Below are positions 19,521 to 30,912 of a stretch of DNA of 64,000 nt, piece after piece. Source of the DNA: Streptomyces pactum (GTDB lineage: Bacteria > Actinomycetota > Actinomycetes > Streptomycetales > Streptomycetaceae); NCBI RefSeq assembly GCF_016031615.1, contig NZ_JACYXC010000001.1, forward strand, positions 2,108,001-2,172,000, written 5' to 3'. The position numbers and the translations under genes are program-made. The notes under the pieces are model-generated. The model saw only the letters and a list, made by a program, of their open reading frames with translations, did no database searches and was not told the DNA's origin. Position 1 is the stretch's first letter; each line of letters opens with the position of its first letter.

Positions 19521-20560
19521 CGGTTCCCCTACTCCTCGCTGTCCGTCCGCGCCGGTCGGCGGCGTGCCGTCATGGTCCACCGGGCCGCGCCACCGGGTGC
19601 CCGGGTCACGGCCCACCGGTGGTTACCGCTCCGGCGGTGTCGTCCTTTCACGGTAAACGCACTCGGGCGGCACGGGAGTTCCTCGGAAGCGCGATCCCTG
19701 CCGTGGAAGACCGTGCAGACCATGCCAGGCACCCGCCGGGACTCGGGGCATGCCGCGCCCCGGTGAGGTGCATGGCCCGGCCGGGAGGTGTCTCTCTCCG
19801 AATCGCCGCTCCCGCGAACGCCCTCCCTCACCGGTCCCCCTCCACCGCATGCCCCGGCGAGGGTGCGCCTACGCCACAGGCCCATCCGGAGGTGGGCCCT
19901 GAGCCGTGGGTCCGCATCTCGCGGAGCGTCCGCCTCCAGGACATCGGGGAGGAGGACGTGCACACCATGGCGCGGCAACACCTTGCGCAAGGGCACGCCA
20001 CGACACGTCCGCGCCCCAGCCCCGTCGCGGCGCCCGTCCCCGCCACGGGTGAGTCCGTCGCCCCACGGGCGCGTCCATGGCAGGGGGCGGGGGAACCCCG
20101 CCGGGGCATGTGAGGGGACACCGATCGGGTGTCCGGCCGCAGAGCCCGACGGGTGCCCCGGGTGCCCCCGTGGGACGGGTGATGCGCCGCCCCCGTGGTT
20201 CTCCCACGACCGCTCGTCGTGGGGATGCGGCCGGCCCGGGCCCTCCTGGGTCGGGGGCGCACCTCCCACGAGGGCGGACCGCCGTCGACGGGCGCCGGCC
20301 CGCCGTGGTGCGGCCGGGGCCGTGCGGTGCCCCGCCGGCCCGTCCGCCGACCGTGGTGATGCCTGACCGTGGACAGGGACGTGGTGCGGCCGGGCACGGT
20401 GCCGCCGGGCCCGGCGGGTCGTGCTGGCGCCTGACCGCAGACGCGGGACGTGGGGCGGCCGGGCACGGACGCGGGACCTGCTGCCGCCGCACGTGGAGAT
20501 GCCGGAGGTGGTGCCGTCGCACGCGGTGCCCCGGGCGCGGGCCCGGGGCACCACCTCCGG
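19521..20560. other. ~1 kb without a convincing gene, upstream of the membrane protein, downstream of leuS
   Basis: Several long frames exist on both strands, but none has family resemblance or a good start. The part near 19630-19700 is less GC-rich (TTTCACGGTAAACGCACTCG). The part at 20280-20550 has repeated elements such as CGTGGTGCGGCCGGG, CGTGGGGCGGCCGGG and GACGCGGGAC. It should contain the promoter of the membrane protein gene and the leuS terminator. Confidence 0.45.
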
Positions 20561-23446
<2,886 letters not shown>

Positions 23447-23504
23447 CGTCCTCAAAGCTCCATCGATCGTCTCTGTCAGCGGAACTGCTCGTCAGGGGTG
23501 ACGA

Positions 23505-23533
23505 AACGAAAAATCCCCTCGCACAGGAGGGGA
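23505..23533 (-). terminator. attenuator hairpin in the leuS leader
   Basis: On the minus strand GTCCCCTCCTGTGCGAGGGGAT forms a 7-bp G/C stem with a 6-nt loop, followed at once by TTTTTCG. It lies ~40 nt after the leader-peptide stop and ~60 nt before leuS. A classical attenuation arrangement. Confidence 0.75.
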
Positions 23534-23570
23534 CGCCGCGCCGATTCCGACCTTCACCGGTCGGTACTGA

Positions 23571-23609
23571 TCAGCGCGGCCCGCTAAGCAGAAGGCGTAC
23601 GGCACGCAT
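23571..23609 (-). CDS. leuS leader peptide with three consecutive Leu codons
   Basis: A 12-codon frame reading MRAVRLLLSGPR then TGA, with Leu codons CTT CTG CTT in a row. There is no ribosome-binding site, but TAACCT lies 6 nt before the ATG. As a -10 element this would put transcription start at the ATG, so the leader is probably leaderless. Ribosome stalling at the Leu codons would prevent formation of the downstream hairpin. Leucine-rich leader peptides ahead of leuS or leuA are known in Actinobacteria; the details here are inferred. Confidence 0.75.
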   Translation of the reverse strand: MRAVRLLLSGPR

Positions 23610-23662
23610 GGGGCCAGGTTACCGCAGGGGACGAAGCGACCGCACACCAGCGATCCACGACA

Positions 23663-23690
23663 AGCGGGCCGTCCACTCGGACGGCCCGCT
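23663..23690 (-). terminator. terminator after tRNA-Ala (copy 1)
   Basis: Perfect 12-bp stem AGCGGGCCGTCC / GGACGGCCCGCT with a 4-nt loop, 10 bp past the 3' end of the tRNA gene. No U-tract of note. Confidence 0.75.
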
Positions 23691-23700
23691 CACCTGGGAG

Positions 23701-23773
<73 letters not shown>

Positions 23774-24016
23774 AGGTTCCGCACCGGCTCGGTTTCCCGG
23801 TTTCTCCCGGTTCCCCTCGGCGGCATCGCCTACATTACACGGACCCCCCGGCCTTCTGCCAAATCGGTTCCGTGGCGCCCTTACGGGAACACCTCCCCGC
23901 GCCGGTCACCTCGGGACGGGCCCCCGCACCCTCCCGGCGGGCGGTCCCGACGGCCGGTCCCGCCCCACAGGACCCGCAGGTGTCCCACGGGCGGAACGGA
24001 ACCCCTCGGCAGAGGC

Positions 24017-24250
24017 TCAGGCCGTCACGAAGGAGTAGAACCGCTTGAGGGTGCAGTGCTCGTCGAGCAGCCGCCCGTAGATCGGCTCCCCTTCCAGTTC
24101 GCGGTACGTCTCGATCGGGTCGCCTTTTATGATCAGCGCCCGCGCGCACTCGACGCACCAGTACTGGTACTGGGGATTGAGCGGTTCCATGTCGCGGACG
24201 ATCGGCGTACCGCTTCCGCACCAGTCGCACTTCCGGCTGTGTGCCCCCAT
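24017..24250 (-). CDS. small zinc-ribbon protein
   Basis: 77 residues with two CxxC pairs: CDWCGSGTP near residue 8 and WCVECARALI near residue 32. Together they would bind one zinc ion. The C-terminal half (DPIETYRELEGEPIYGRLLDE) looks alpha/beta. The ATG giving MGAHSRKCDWCGSG is chosen; the frame is open upstream but low-complexity. Conserved-looking, but the function is not recognised. It lies between two identical tRNA-Ala genes on the same strand. Confidence 0.8.
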   Translation of the reverse strand: MGAHSRKCDWCGSGTPIVRDMEPLNPQYQYWCVECARALIIKGDPIETYRELEGEPIYGRLLDEHCTLKRFYSFVTA

Positions 24251-25419
24251 CACTCCGCTCCTGGTGTGGCCGCGGACCGTACGGGCCGTACAGACCGGGC
24301 GGACGGTACTGGCCGGGAGCGCCGCACGGCCCGGACGGGCACGGTGGGCGCGGGCCGCACGGGACGGATCGCCCGTACCGGCCCGAGGGAAGCCGCCGTT
24401 GTCATCGCACCATCCATGCCCATCGGCACCGGCCCCCCTTCGGCCGTCCCGATTCTGCCATGGGAAACGGCCCGGGTCAGCGGTGCTGTCACCGCGTACG
24501 CCGTGATCGTCCGGCTCGGCGCGCCGTCCCGGCGGCCCGCGGGGGCCGGCGGCGGACCACCCGGCAGCGGGGCCCGGTGGGCAGCGCCGGAAGACCGCAC
24601 CGACGACGGCCACTTCGGTACCCCGCCCGGCCCGGGCCGGGCACCGCCCCACCATGACGGGCTGCCAGGAAGGCTCGCGTCAGAGCAGCTTGAGACCTGG
24701 CCCGGACCGGCCGTCGCCGGACCGCAGCGCACACGGCCGTCACCGGACCGCAGCGCGTGGACGCGAACACCTCCCCGGCGCGCGGGGTGTGGACACGGCC
24801 CTGCCCGGGAATCGGTGACGGGGCGAACGGCAGAGCGACACCGGCCGCCGGGCCGGCCGCCGTCGTCGGGTCCGGGTGCCGCACCCGTGGCCGGCACGCC
24901 CCCGCCGCCCGACCGGCGGGCCGATCCCGCGCCGGCCACCCGGTCCGCGCCGGTCCGCCGCCGGGTAACGCACCGGAGGTCTGCCGAGGTCCCGGACCGG
25001 ACTGTGGCGACCTCCTCACCGGACCACCGTCGGTCCGCACCGACCGCCGACCGACCCCGGAGCGGACGGCCGCCGGATTCCGGGCCGCCGAGCGGCACGT
25101 CCCCACACGCCCCGTCGCGCTGCGGGGAGGGGCAGGGCGCGGGCCGGCGGTACGAACGTCGGAGACGGCACCGGAACCTCCCGGCATCGGCATCACTGGC
25201 ACCGGGACCACCGGGCATCGGCACCACCGGGTATCGGTTATCACCAGGCACGGCATCACCGGGCACCGCCGCACCGGCGGAGCCGGACCCCGTGGCGGCC
25301 ACCGGCTACCGTGGCGGCACGAGGTCACACCGTCACCGTGGCGCCACGTCATCGGCGGCACGGTCGGGGGAAACGCGAGGATCCCGCCTCCCTGGGGGAG
25401 GCGGGATCTTTTTCCGCTG
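24251..25419. other. 1.1-kb gap between the zinc-ribbon gene and the second tRNA-Ala
   Basis: GC-rich with long open frames on both strands but no recognisable protein or ribosome-binding site. Near 25185-25285 an imperfect repeat of CACCGGGCATCGGCACCACCGGG-type units occurs. The only clear element is the terminator-like hairpin at its high-coordinate end. Confidence 0.45.
25380..25413 (+). terminator. rho-independent terminator oriented rightward, next to tRNA-Ala copy 2
   Basis: Perfect 13-bp stem GATCCCGCCTCCC / GGGAGGCGGGATC with loop TGG, followed on the plus strand by TTTTT. On the minus strand, where the tRNA gene lies, no U-tract follows the hairpin. It therefore looks built to stop a rightward transcript, although no rightward gene was identified upstream. 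It may still end the tRNA transcript. Confidence 0.7.
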
Positions 25420-25492
<73 letters not shown>

Positions 25493-25955
25493 GCTGCTCT
25501 CGGTTCGGCCGGGGTTTTCCGCCCCGCCGTCCCGCGAACAAGATGAACTTTAGCCTGTGACCTGCCCGGATGGGAAATCGGCTGTTCGGTGCCGGTCCCG
25601 CGCCGGTTTCCGGGTCCCGGCCGGCGACGCCCCGCCGGGCGGGGAGGGCCCGTACGACGCGCGCTGCGGCGCCTCGGCCGGGCGTGCCGGACGGCACCTC
25701 GGCCGGCAGCCGGCCCGGGCCGTCGGCCGACCGCCGGGTCCATCGCCCACCCGCGGCCGGGTACCTCGGCCCCACCCTCACGCTCAGGAACCCGGGCCGC
25801 GGGCCGCCGGAACCCGGCCCCGCCCAACGACCCCTGTCCGTCGCCCCCCGCCCGTCGCACTCCGGCAGCCGGGCCCGGCCGGTCACCGGGCCTCCGGTCA
25901 CCCGTCACCGGACCCCCGGCCACCCGGCCCGGTCGCCGGGCTCCGGGCCGGTCAG
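25493..25955. other. intergenic, no gene seen
   Basis: About 460 bp between tRNA-Ala copy 2 and the histidine phosphatase gene. Just outside the tRNA is an A/T-richer patch (AAGATGAACTTTAGCCTGTGACC). On the minus strand this reads AGGCTAAAGTTCATCTTG and may be part of the tRNA promoter. The rest is low-complexity GC-rich sequence. Confidence 0.45.
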
Positions 25956-26609
25956 TCAGTCGTCGTCGCCGAGCACCGGCTCCGGGAGCGTGCCGGCGTT
26001 GTGCTCCAGCAGGCGCCAGCCGCGCACGCCCTCGCCCAGCACCGACCAGCAGCAGTTCGTCAGGCCGCCGAGGGCCTCCCAGGAGCGGGGGTCCAGGCCG
26101 AGCAGCCGGCCGATGGTGGTGCGGATGGTGCCGCCGTGGCTGACCACGACGAGGGTGCCGCCGTCGGGGAGTTTGTCGGCGTGCGCCTGGACCACCGGCG
26201 CCGCCCGGTCGGCGACCTCGGTCTCCAGCTCACCGCCGCCGCGGCGCACCGCCTCACCGCGCTTCCATGCGGCGTACTCCTCACCGAAGCGCTCGATGAT
26301 CTCCTCGTGAGTGAGCCCCTGCCACCGCCCCGCGTACGTCTCCCGTAGCCCGGCGTCGTGTGCGACCTCCAGCCCGGTCAGCACCGCCAGTTCGGCGGCG
26401 GTCGCGGCGGCCCGCTTCAGGTCCGAGGCGACGATGGCGTCGGGCCGGAGGGCGGCGAGCAGCCGGGCCGCCCGGCGGGCCTGGCCGACGCCGGTCTCGG
26501 TCAGCTCGATGTCCGTGGAGCCCTGGAAGCGGCGCTCGACGTTCCACGCGGTCTGCCCGTGGCGCCACAGCACGATGCGGCGGCCCCGGCCGCCCTTGCT
26601 GCCGTTCAG
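25956..26609 (-). CDS. histidine phosphatase (phosphoglycerate mutase-like)
   Basis: The RHG catalytic motif is LWRHGQTAWN, the second His is in VVSHGGTIRTT, and ASDLKRAAATA lies between. The substrate is unknown; some actinobacterial relatives are broad phosphatases. Start choice matters. The first GTG would give MLWRHG and remove the first beta strand. Extending the frame back to a CTG that overlaps the rsfS stop (CTGA) gives (M)NGSKGGRGRRIVLWRHG, 217 residues, matching the form I expect from relatives. No other start lies between that CTG and the upstream in-frame stop. The gene is translationally coupled to rsfS. Confidence 0.85.
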   Translation of the reverse strand: MNGSKGGRGRRIVLWRHGQTAWNVERRFQGSTDIELTETGVGQARRAARLLAALRPDAIVASDLKRAAATAAELAVLTGLEVAHDAGLRETYAGRWQGLTHEEIIERFGEEYAAWKRGEAVRRGGGELETEVADRAAPVVQAHADKLPDGGTLVVVSHGGTIRTTIGRLLGLDPRSWEALGGLTNCCWSVLGEGVRGWRLLEHNAGTLPEPVLGDDD

Positions 26610-27046
26610 CTGAGATCACCGGTCCCGTCACCGGCCGAAGCCTGCGCCTGGGCGTACTCGGCGCCCTTGCCCCGGGTGGCCACCGCGTCGGCGGGCAGCT
26701 CCAGCTGCGGGCAGTCCTTCCACAGCCGCTCCAGCGCGTAGAAGACCCGCTCCTCGCTGTGCTGGACGTGGACCACGATGTCCACGTAGTCCAGCAGGAC
26801 CCAGCGGGCCTCCCGGTCGCCCTCGCGACGGACCGGCTTGGCGCCGAGTTCCTTGTTCAGCTTCTCCTCGATCTCGTCGACGATCGCCTTCACCTGGCGG
26901 TCGTTGGGGGCCGAGGCGAGCAGGAAGGCATCGGTGATCGAGAGGACGTCGCTGACGTCGTACGCGATGATGTCGTGCGCGAGCTTGTCCGCGGCCGCCT
27001 GGGCGGCGGCGTTGATGAGCTCGATGGAGCGGTCCGTGGCGGTCAC
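26606..27046 (-). CDS. rsfS: ribosomal silencing factor RsfS
   Basis: A 146-residue RsfS/Iojap protein that binds L14 and prevents subunit joining when nutrients are low. Family features: a helical N-terminus (SIELINAAAQAAADKLAHDI), VSDVLSITDAFLLASAPNDR, and WVLLDYVDIVVHVQHSEERV. GTG start. The C-terminal 25 residues are a low-complexity extension. Downstream gene overlaps by 4 nt. Part of the conserved nadD-(LytR_C)-rsfS-phosphatase order. Confidence 0.95.
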   Translation of the reverse strand: MTATDRSIELINAAAQAAADKLAHDIIAYDVSDVLSITDAFLLASAPNDRQVKAIVDEIEEKLNKELGAKPVRREGDREARWVLLDYVDIVVHVQHSEERVFYALERLWKDCPQLELPADAVATRGKGAEYAQAQASAGDGTGDLS

Positions 27047-27400
27047 AGGCAGTACTTTCCGGTCGTGGGACGTGATACCTCCAGGGTCTCACGCCCCACC
27101 CGCAACGGCGCCAGGCGTTTCTTTCACGCCCCCTGGGGTCCGAGGCGTACGCCGGGGGCGCGGGGGCCGCAGCAGGAGCTCACATCCGTGCCCCCTGGCA
27201 CGGCCGGCGCGTCCGGCCACGACGGACGTCCGGAGCGGGGGCGCGTACGGCCACGGGGGCACCGCCCGGACCTGCGTCCCTGCGTCCCTGCGTCCGGAAC
27301 CCGCTGCCCGGCACGCGGACCCGGGGGGACACGGCCCGGCGAGCGGCGCCCGGCCCGGGGCGCGCATCCGTGGGCCGAGTGCCGCCGTCCGTCCTCCCGC
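27047..27400. other. intergenic between the LCP-like gene and rsfS
   Basis: About 350 bp with no supported gene. On the minus strand, short repeats GGGACGCAGGGACGCAGG (near 27280-27295) lie ~240 bp upstream of rsfS. No clear promoter was identified. Confidence 0.4.
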
Positions 27401-29824
27401 TCAGCCGGTGGTGCCCGCCGTGCCCGTGCCGGCGGTCGTGCCGGCGGCACCGGTGGTGCCGGCGGCGGCCGTCCCCTGGGTGTCGCCGCCGGTCGCCCCG
27501 TTCCCGGCGCCCGCCGAGGACGCGCCGCCCGAGGCTCCCCCGGAGGCGTCACCACCGCCCGTGGTGGCGGTGGTCCCCTCGTAGTCGGCGCCCAGCACCA
27601 CGGTGACGTCCGCGTTGGCGGCGCCCTTGCCCTTGGCCACCGCGCTGTCCGGCAGCCCCAGGGTCCGGGCGACCTCCCGCGCCTGGGCCGCCTGCGCCTC
27701 GTCCGTGTAGCTGACCCGGGAGGCGGACTGCCGGGAGCCACCGGCGTCGGTCGCGGCGACGACCGTGAAGCCACCGTTGATCAGCGCGATCTGTGCCGCC
27801 GCGCCCGCCGTCGGCTCACCGCTGGCGTTGCGCACGCTGACCCGGGCCACGCCGCCCGGCTCGGTGTTCTTCACCGTGCCGCCGAGGATGTCCTCGACCA
27901 CGTGGTCGGTGGCCTCCTCGCTGAGCGTCCCGTCCTGCTCGACGGGGAGCACGGTGGTCTCGTACGCGCCCTTCTTCGCCCGTTCGGCGAGCCGGGCCAG
28001 CGAGGCGCCCAGCTCGCTCTCGCTCAGCGAGGGGTCGGGGATCTGGGCGAGCGCCTCCACGGTGCTGGTGGCCTCACCGGGGTCGTCGGACATCTTCTTC
28101 AGCACCGCGTGCATGACCTGCCCGAACCGGCTGAGCTGCTTGGTCTGCGGCTCGGCCGGGGACCGGTAGGTGGCGTAGGCGACGGCCGCCTGGCCGCTCA
28201 GGGCCCGCCCCTTGCCCTCGGTGACCAGCGGGTCGGCACCCTGCTTGGCGGCGGGCACGGTCGCGTCGGCGTCCACCGTGATGCCGTCGACCAGCTCGAC
28301 GAGGTTCTCCAGGTACGGGGTGTCCAGCCGCCAGGTACCCGAGATGTCCGTCCCCAGCAGGGTGCCCAGCGCCTCGCGGGTGGCGTCCGAACTCTCCTCG
28401 ACGGACCTGCCGAGCGTGGTGGCGCCGCCCTCCTCCGCGGCCACCGCGAGCGCGTTGGGCAGCAGGACGGCGGTGCCCTTCCCGGCGGTCTCGTTGTCCA
28501 CCAGCAGCACCGTGGAGGTGTCCCCGGCGCCGCCCGTCTCGTGCAGGTGGAGGACGATCACGTCCCGCTTCTGGCCGCTGCCGGAGCCCGCCTCGTCACC
28601 GCTGCCGCCGGACTGGCCGGGCAGTTTCCCGGCCGCCCACAGGTAGCCCACGCCGCCCACCACGGCCAGCGCCAGCACCGCGACGAGCGCGATGAGCCGG
28701 ATACGGGTCCGGCGCCGCCGCTCGTCCCGCCGCTCGGTGCGGGTCTCGGCGAACTTCAGCCAGTCGATGACGTCCTCGGACTCCTCGTCCTGCTCCTCGA
28801 CGAAGGAGAACTGCTCGGTGCGGTACGGGCCCTCCGGCTCCGCGTCACCGGTCCCGGCGGTCCGCCCGGCCGGCACCTGCTCCGGTCCGCGTGCCCGGCC
28901 GCGCTGGGCACGCCTGGCCCGCCGGCCGGTCGCCTCCGGCTGCTCGGGGCCACCGGCCCGTCGCCGGCCCCCGCCGCCGGGCCCCCCGGGGGTACCGGCG
29001 GAGGCCCCCTGGGTGCCGGAGGGGTCCCCCGGCGCGGCGGTCCCCGAGGCGCCGGCCCCGTCCTGGATCGCGGGCATGGTCAGGGTGCCGGGGCCCTCGG
29101 CACGGTCCCGGGCCTCCGCCCCGGCCCCGGCGCCGGCGTCGGGGCGCTCGGCACGGCCCCGGGCCCCGGGTGCGCGACGCGCACCGGCACGGCCGGCGGA
29201 ACCGAGTGCGGCGTCCGGGCCGGCCGGGCCGCCCCCCGGAACGGCCGGGGGCCGCGCCCCGGCCGGGGACTGCGGCCCACCGCCCTGCTGCCCCGGGTGT
29301 CCCTGGGCCCCGTACCCCTGCGGATCGTGACCGCTCCGGTTCCCGTACGGGTCCCCCTGGCCCGCGTACGGATCCCCCTGGCCGCCGTACGGGGCCCCCT
29401 GGCCGGCATACGGGTCGCCCTGCCCCCCGTACGGGTCCCCGTAGGGGAGGTCGCTCCGGCCGCTCTGCCCGTACCCGGGGGCGGCCGGCCGCGGATCGCC
29501 CCAGCCGAGGTTCCCGGTGCCCGAGGCGGTCCCGGCGTCCGGGGTGGTCCCGTACGACGGGGCCGCCGGTGCGCCGTAGGACGGGGCCGGCGGCTCGGTG
29601 CCGGGGGTCTGTGGGCCGCTGCCGTAGGCGTCGTGGGTGGCATAGGGCCGGTCGTACCCGGACGAGGCGTCGGCCGGCCCCGGGTGGACCGGCCGGCCGT
29701 AGGCGTCGTAGCCGTACGTCTGCTGCTGGGGGTCGTACGCGCCCTGGGCGTAGGGATCTTCCGCCGGCCCGTAAGGGTCCCGTCCGTACGGATCCTGCCC
29801 GTACGGGTCCTGTCCGTCGTTCAC
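27401..29824 (-). CDS. LCP-like membrane protein with LytR C-terminal domain
   Basis: 807 residues. The N-terminal ~370 are disordered and rich in DPYG, GYG and Gln/Pro repeats. A membrane segment (LIALVAVLALAVVGGVGYLW) lies near residue 385. Residues ~415-640 follow the LytR-CpsA-Psr pattern (STVLLVDNETAGKGTAVLLP, LVELVDGITVDADA, GRALSGQAAVAYATYRS, QLSRFGQVMHAVLKK). The motif region that is SIPRD in active phosphotransferases reads LLPNA here, so activity is doubtful. A LytR_C domain follows (VARVSVRNASGEPTAG to VTVVLGADY). The tail is Gly/Thr/Ala-rich. GTG start with GAAGGGGG upstream, 11 bp after nadD, so the two are co-transcribed. Confidence 0.8.
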   Translation of the reverse strand: MNDGQDPYGQDPYGRDPYGPAEDPYAQGAYDPQQQTYGYDAYGRPVHPGPADASSGYDRPYATHDAYGSGPQTPGTEPPAPSYGAPAAPSYGTTPDAGTASGTGNLGWGDPRPAAPGYGQSGRSDLPYGDPYGGQGDPYAGQGAPYGGQGDPYAGQGDPYGNRSGHDPQGYGAQGHPGQQGGGPQSPAGARPPAVPGGGPAGPDAALGSAGRAGARRAPGARGRAERPDAGAGAGAEARDRAEGPGTLTMPAIQDGAGASGTAAPGDPSGTQGASAGTPGGPGGGGRRRAGGPEQPEATGRRARRAQRGRARGPEQVPAGRTAGTGDAEPEGPYRTEQFSFVEEQDEESEDVIDWLKFAETRTERRDERRRRTRIRLIALVAVLALAVVGGVGYLWAAGKLPGQSGGSGDEAGSGSGQKRDVIVLHLHETGGAGDTSTVLLVDNETAGKGTAVLLPNALAVAAEEGGATTLGRSVEESSDATREALGTLLGTDISGTWRLDTPYLENLVELVDGITVDADATVPAAKQGADPLVTEGKGRALSGQAAVAYATYRSPAEPQTKQLSRFGQVMHAVLKKMSDDPGEATSTVEALAQIPDPSLSESELGASLARLAERAKKGAYETTVLPVEQDGTLSEEATDHVVEDILGGTVKNTEPGGVARVSVRNASGEPTAGAAAQIALINGGFTVVAATDAGGSRQSASRVSYTDEAQAAQAREVARTLGLPDSAVAKGKGAANADVTVVLGADYEGTTATTGGGDASGGASGGASSAGAGNGATGGDTQGTAAAGTTGAAGTTAGTGTAGTTG

Positions 29825-29835
29825 CGGTACCCCCT

Positions 29836-30447
29836 TCAGCAGTCGTGCCGGTACAGCTCGCGCTTGTCGATGTAGCGCACCACGCCGTCCGGCACCAGGT
29901 ACCAGACGGGGTCCCCGGCCGCGACCCGCGCCCGGCAGTCGGAAGAGGAGATGGCGAGCGCCGGTACCTCCACGAACGAGACCCCGCCCTCGGGCAGTCC
30001 CGGGTCGGCCAGTATGTGGCCCGGTCGGGTCACGCCGATGAAGTGGGCGAGGGAGAAGAGTTCTTCGGTGTCCCGCCAGGTGAGGATCTGGGCGAGCGCG
30101 TCGGCACCGGTGATGAAGAACAGGTCCGCTTCCGGGTTGAGCGCCCGCAGATCCCGGAGCGTGTCGGTGGTGTAGGTGGGGCCGCCGCGGTCGATGTCGA
30201 TACGGCTGACCGAGAACTGGGGGTTGGACGCGGTGGCGATGACCGTCATCAGATAGCGGTCCTCGGCCGGGGACACCTTGCGGTGGCTCTTCTGCCACGG
30301 CTCCCCGGTCGGGACGAACACCACCTCGTCCAGGTGGAAATGCGCGGCCACCTCACTGGCGGCGACCAGGTGACCGTGGTGGATCGGGTCGAATGTCCCG
30401 CCCATCACGCCGAGGCGCCGCTTCGCGGACCGTTTCTGCTCTCCCAT
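29836..30447 (-). CDS. nadD: nicotinate-nucleotide adenylyltransferase
   Basis: 203 residues. Converts nicotinate mononucleotide and ATP to deamido-NAD. The nucleotidyltransferase motif is GGTFDPIHHGHL (residues ~14-25) and the second motif is ISSSDCRARV near residue 170. The start MGEQKRSAKRRLGVMGG is chosen; the frame is open upstream. Immediately followed by the LCP-like gene. Confidence 0.96.
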   Translation of the reverse strand: MGEQKRSAKRRLGVMGGTFDPIHHGHLVAASEVAAHFHLDEVVFVPTGEPWQKSHRKVSPAEDRYLMTVIATASNPQFSVSRIDIDRGGPTYTTDTLRDLRALNPEADLFFITGADALAQILTWRDTEELFSLAHFIGVTRPGHILADPGLPEGGVSFVEVPALAISSSDCRARVAAGDPVWYLVPDGVVRYIDKRELYRHDC

Positions 30448-30747
30448 GCGTGCAGACCCTACTGGTCCGGGGCCGGTGCCGGGGCACGAGGTACCCCCAA
30501 CTCGTGGCCATGGGTGGCCCCGGCTCCGGGGCATGGTTGACGCCGGCCCGGCGGTCGTCCGGCGGCTGCCCGCGACCGTCGGCCGTCCTCCGCCGGCGGG
30601 CTGCCGGCGGACCCGCGACGACCCGCCGCGGCACGGATGGCCGGCCCGTCGGCGGACTGGCGACCGGTCGCCGGCGGACCCGCGGCGGGGCCGGCGCGGG
30701 AGGCTCCGCGCGGCCGGGGCCGGGGTGCCCGGTGACCCGGGCCGGGA

Positions 30748-30912
30748 TCAGCGGTCGCGGTTGAAGCGGGTGGTGACCCAGAGCAGCAGAAGGAGGATGA
30801 CCAGTGCCGCACCACCGGTCACGTAGGGGCTGAGGCTCTCGTGGTTGCCGCCGTGCTCGCCGCCCTCGGAGGCGAGGGTGGCCAGGGTGTGAGCGGTGCT
30901 GTAAGCGGTCAT
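30748..30912 (-). CDS. 54-residue single-pass membrane protein
   Basis: Reads MTAYSTAHTLATLASEGGEH..., then a membrane segment GGAALVILLLLLWVTTRF and a basic end NRDR. The frame is compact, starts at ATG and has strong GC3 bias. Such a short protein with a His/Gly/Glu-rich outer part is often found next to nadD in Streptomyces as far as I recall. Function unknown. The ~300 bp between it and nadD hold no other gene that I can see. Confidence 0.75.
   Translation of the reverse strand: MTAYSTAHTLATLASEGGEHGGNHESLSPYVTGGAALVILLLLLWVTTRFNRDR

Noticed and set aside
19529..20554. 341-codon minus-strand frame in the leuS downstream region
   Set aside because: No family resemblance, Arg/Pro/His-rich composition typical of non-coding GC-rich DNA, no ribosome-binding site.
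26360..29875. 1171-codon plus-strand frame
   Set aside because: Antisense of the phosphatase, rsfS and LCP-like genes.
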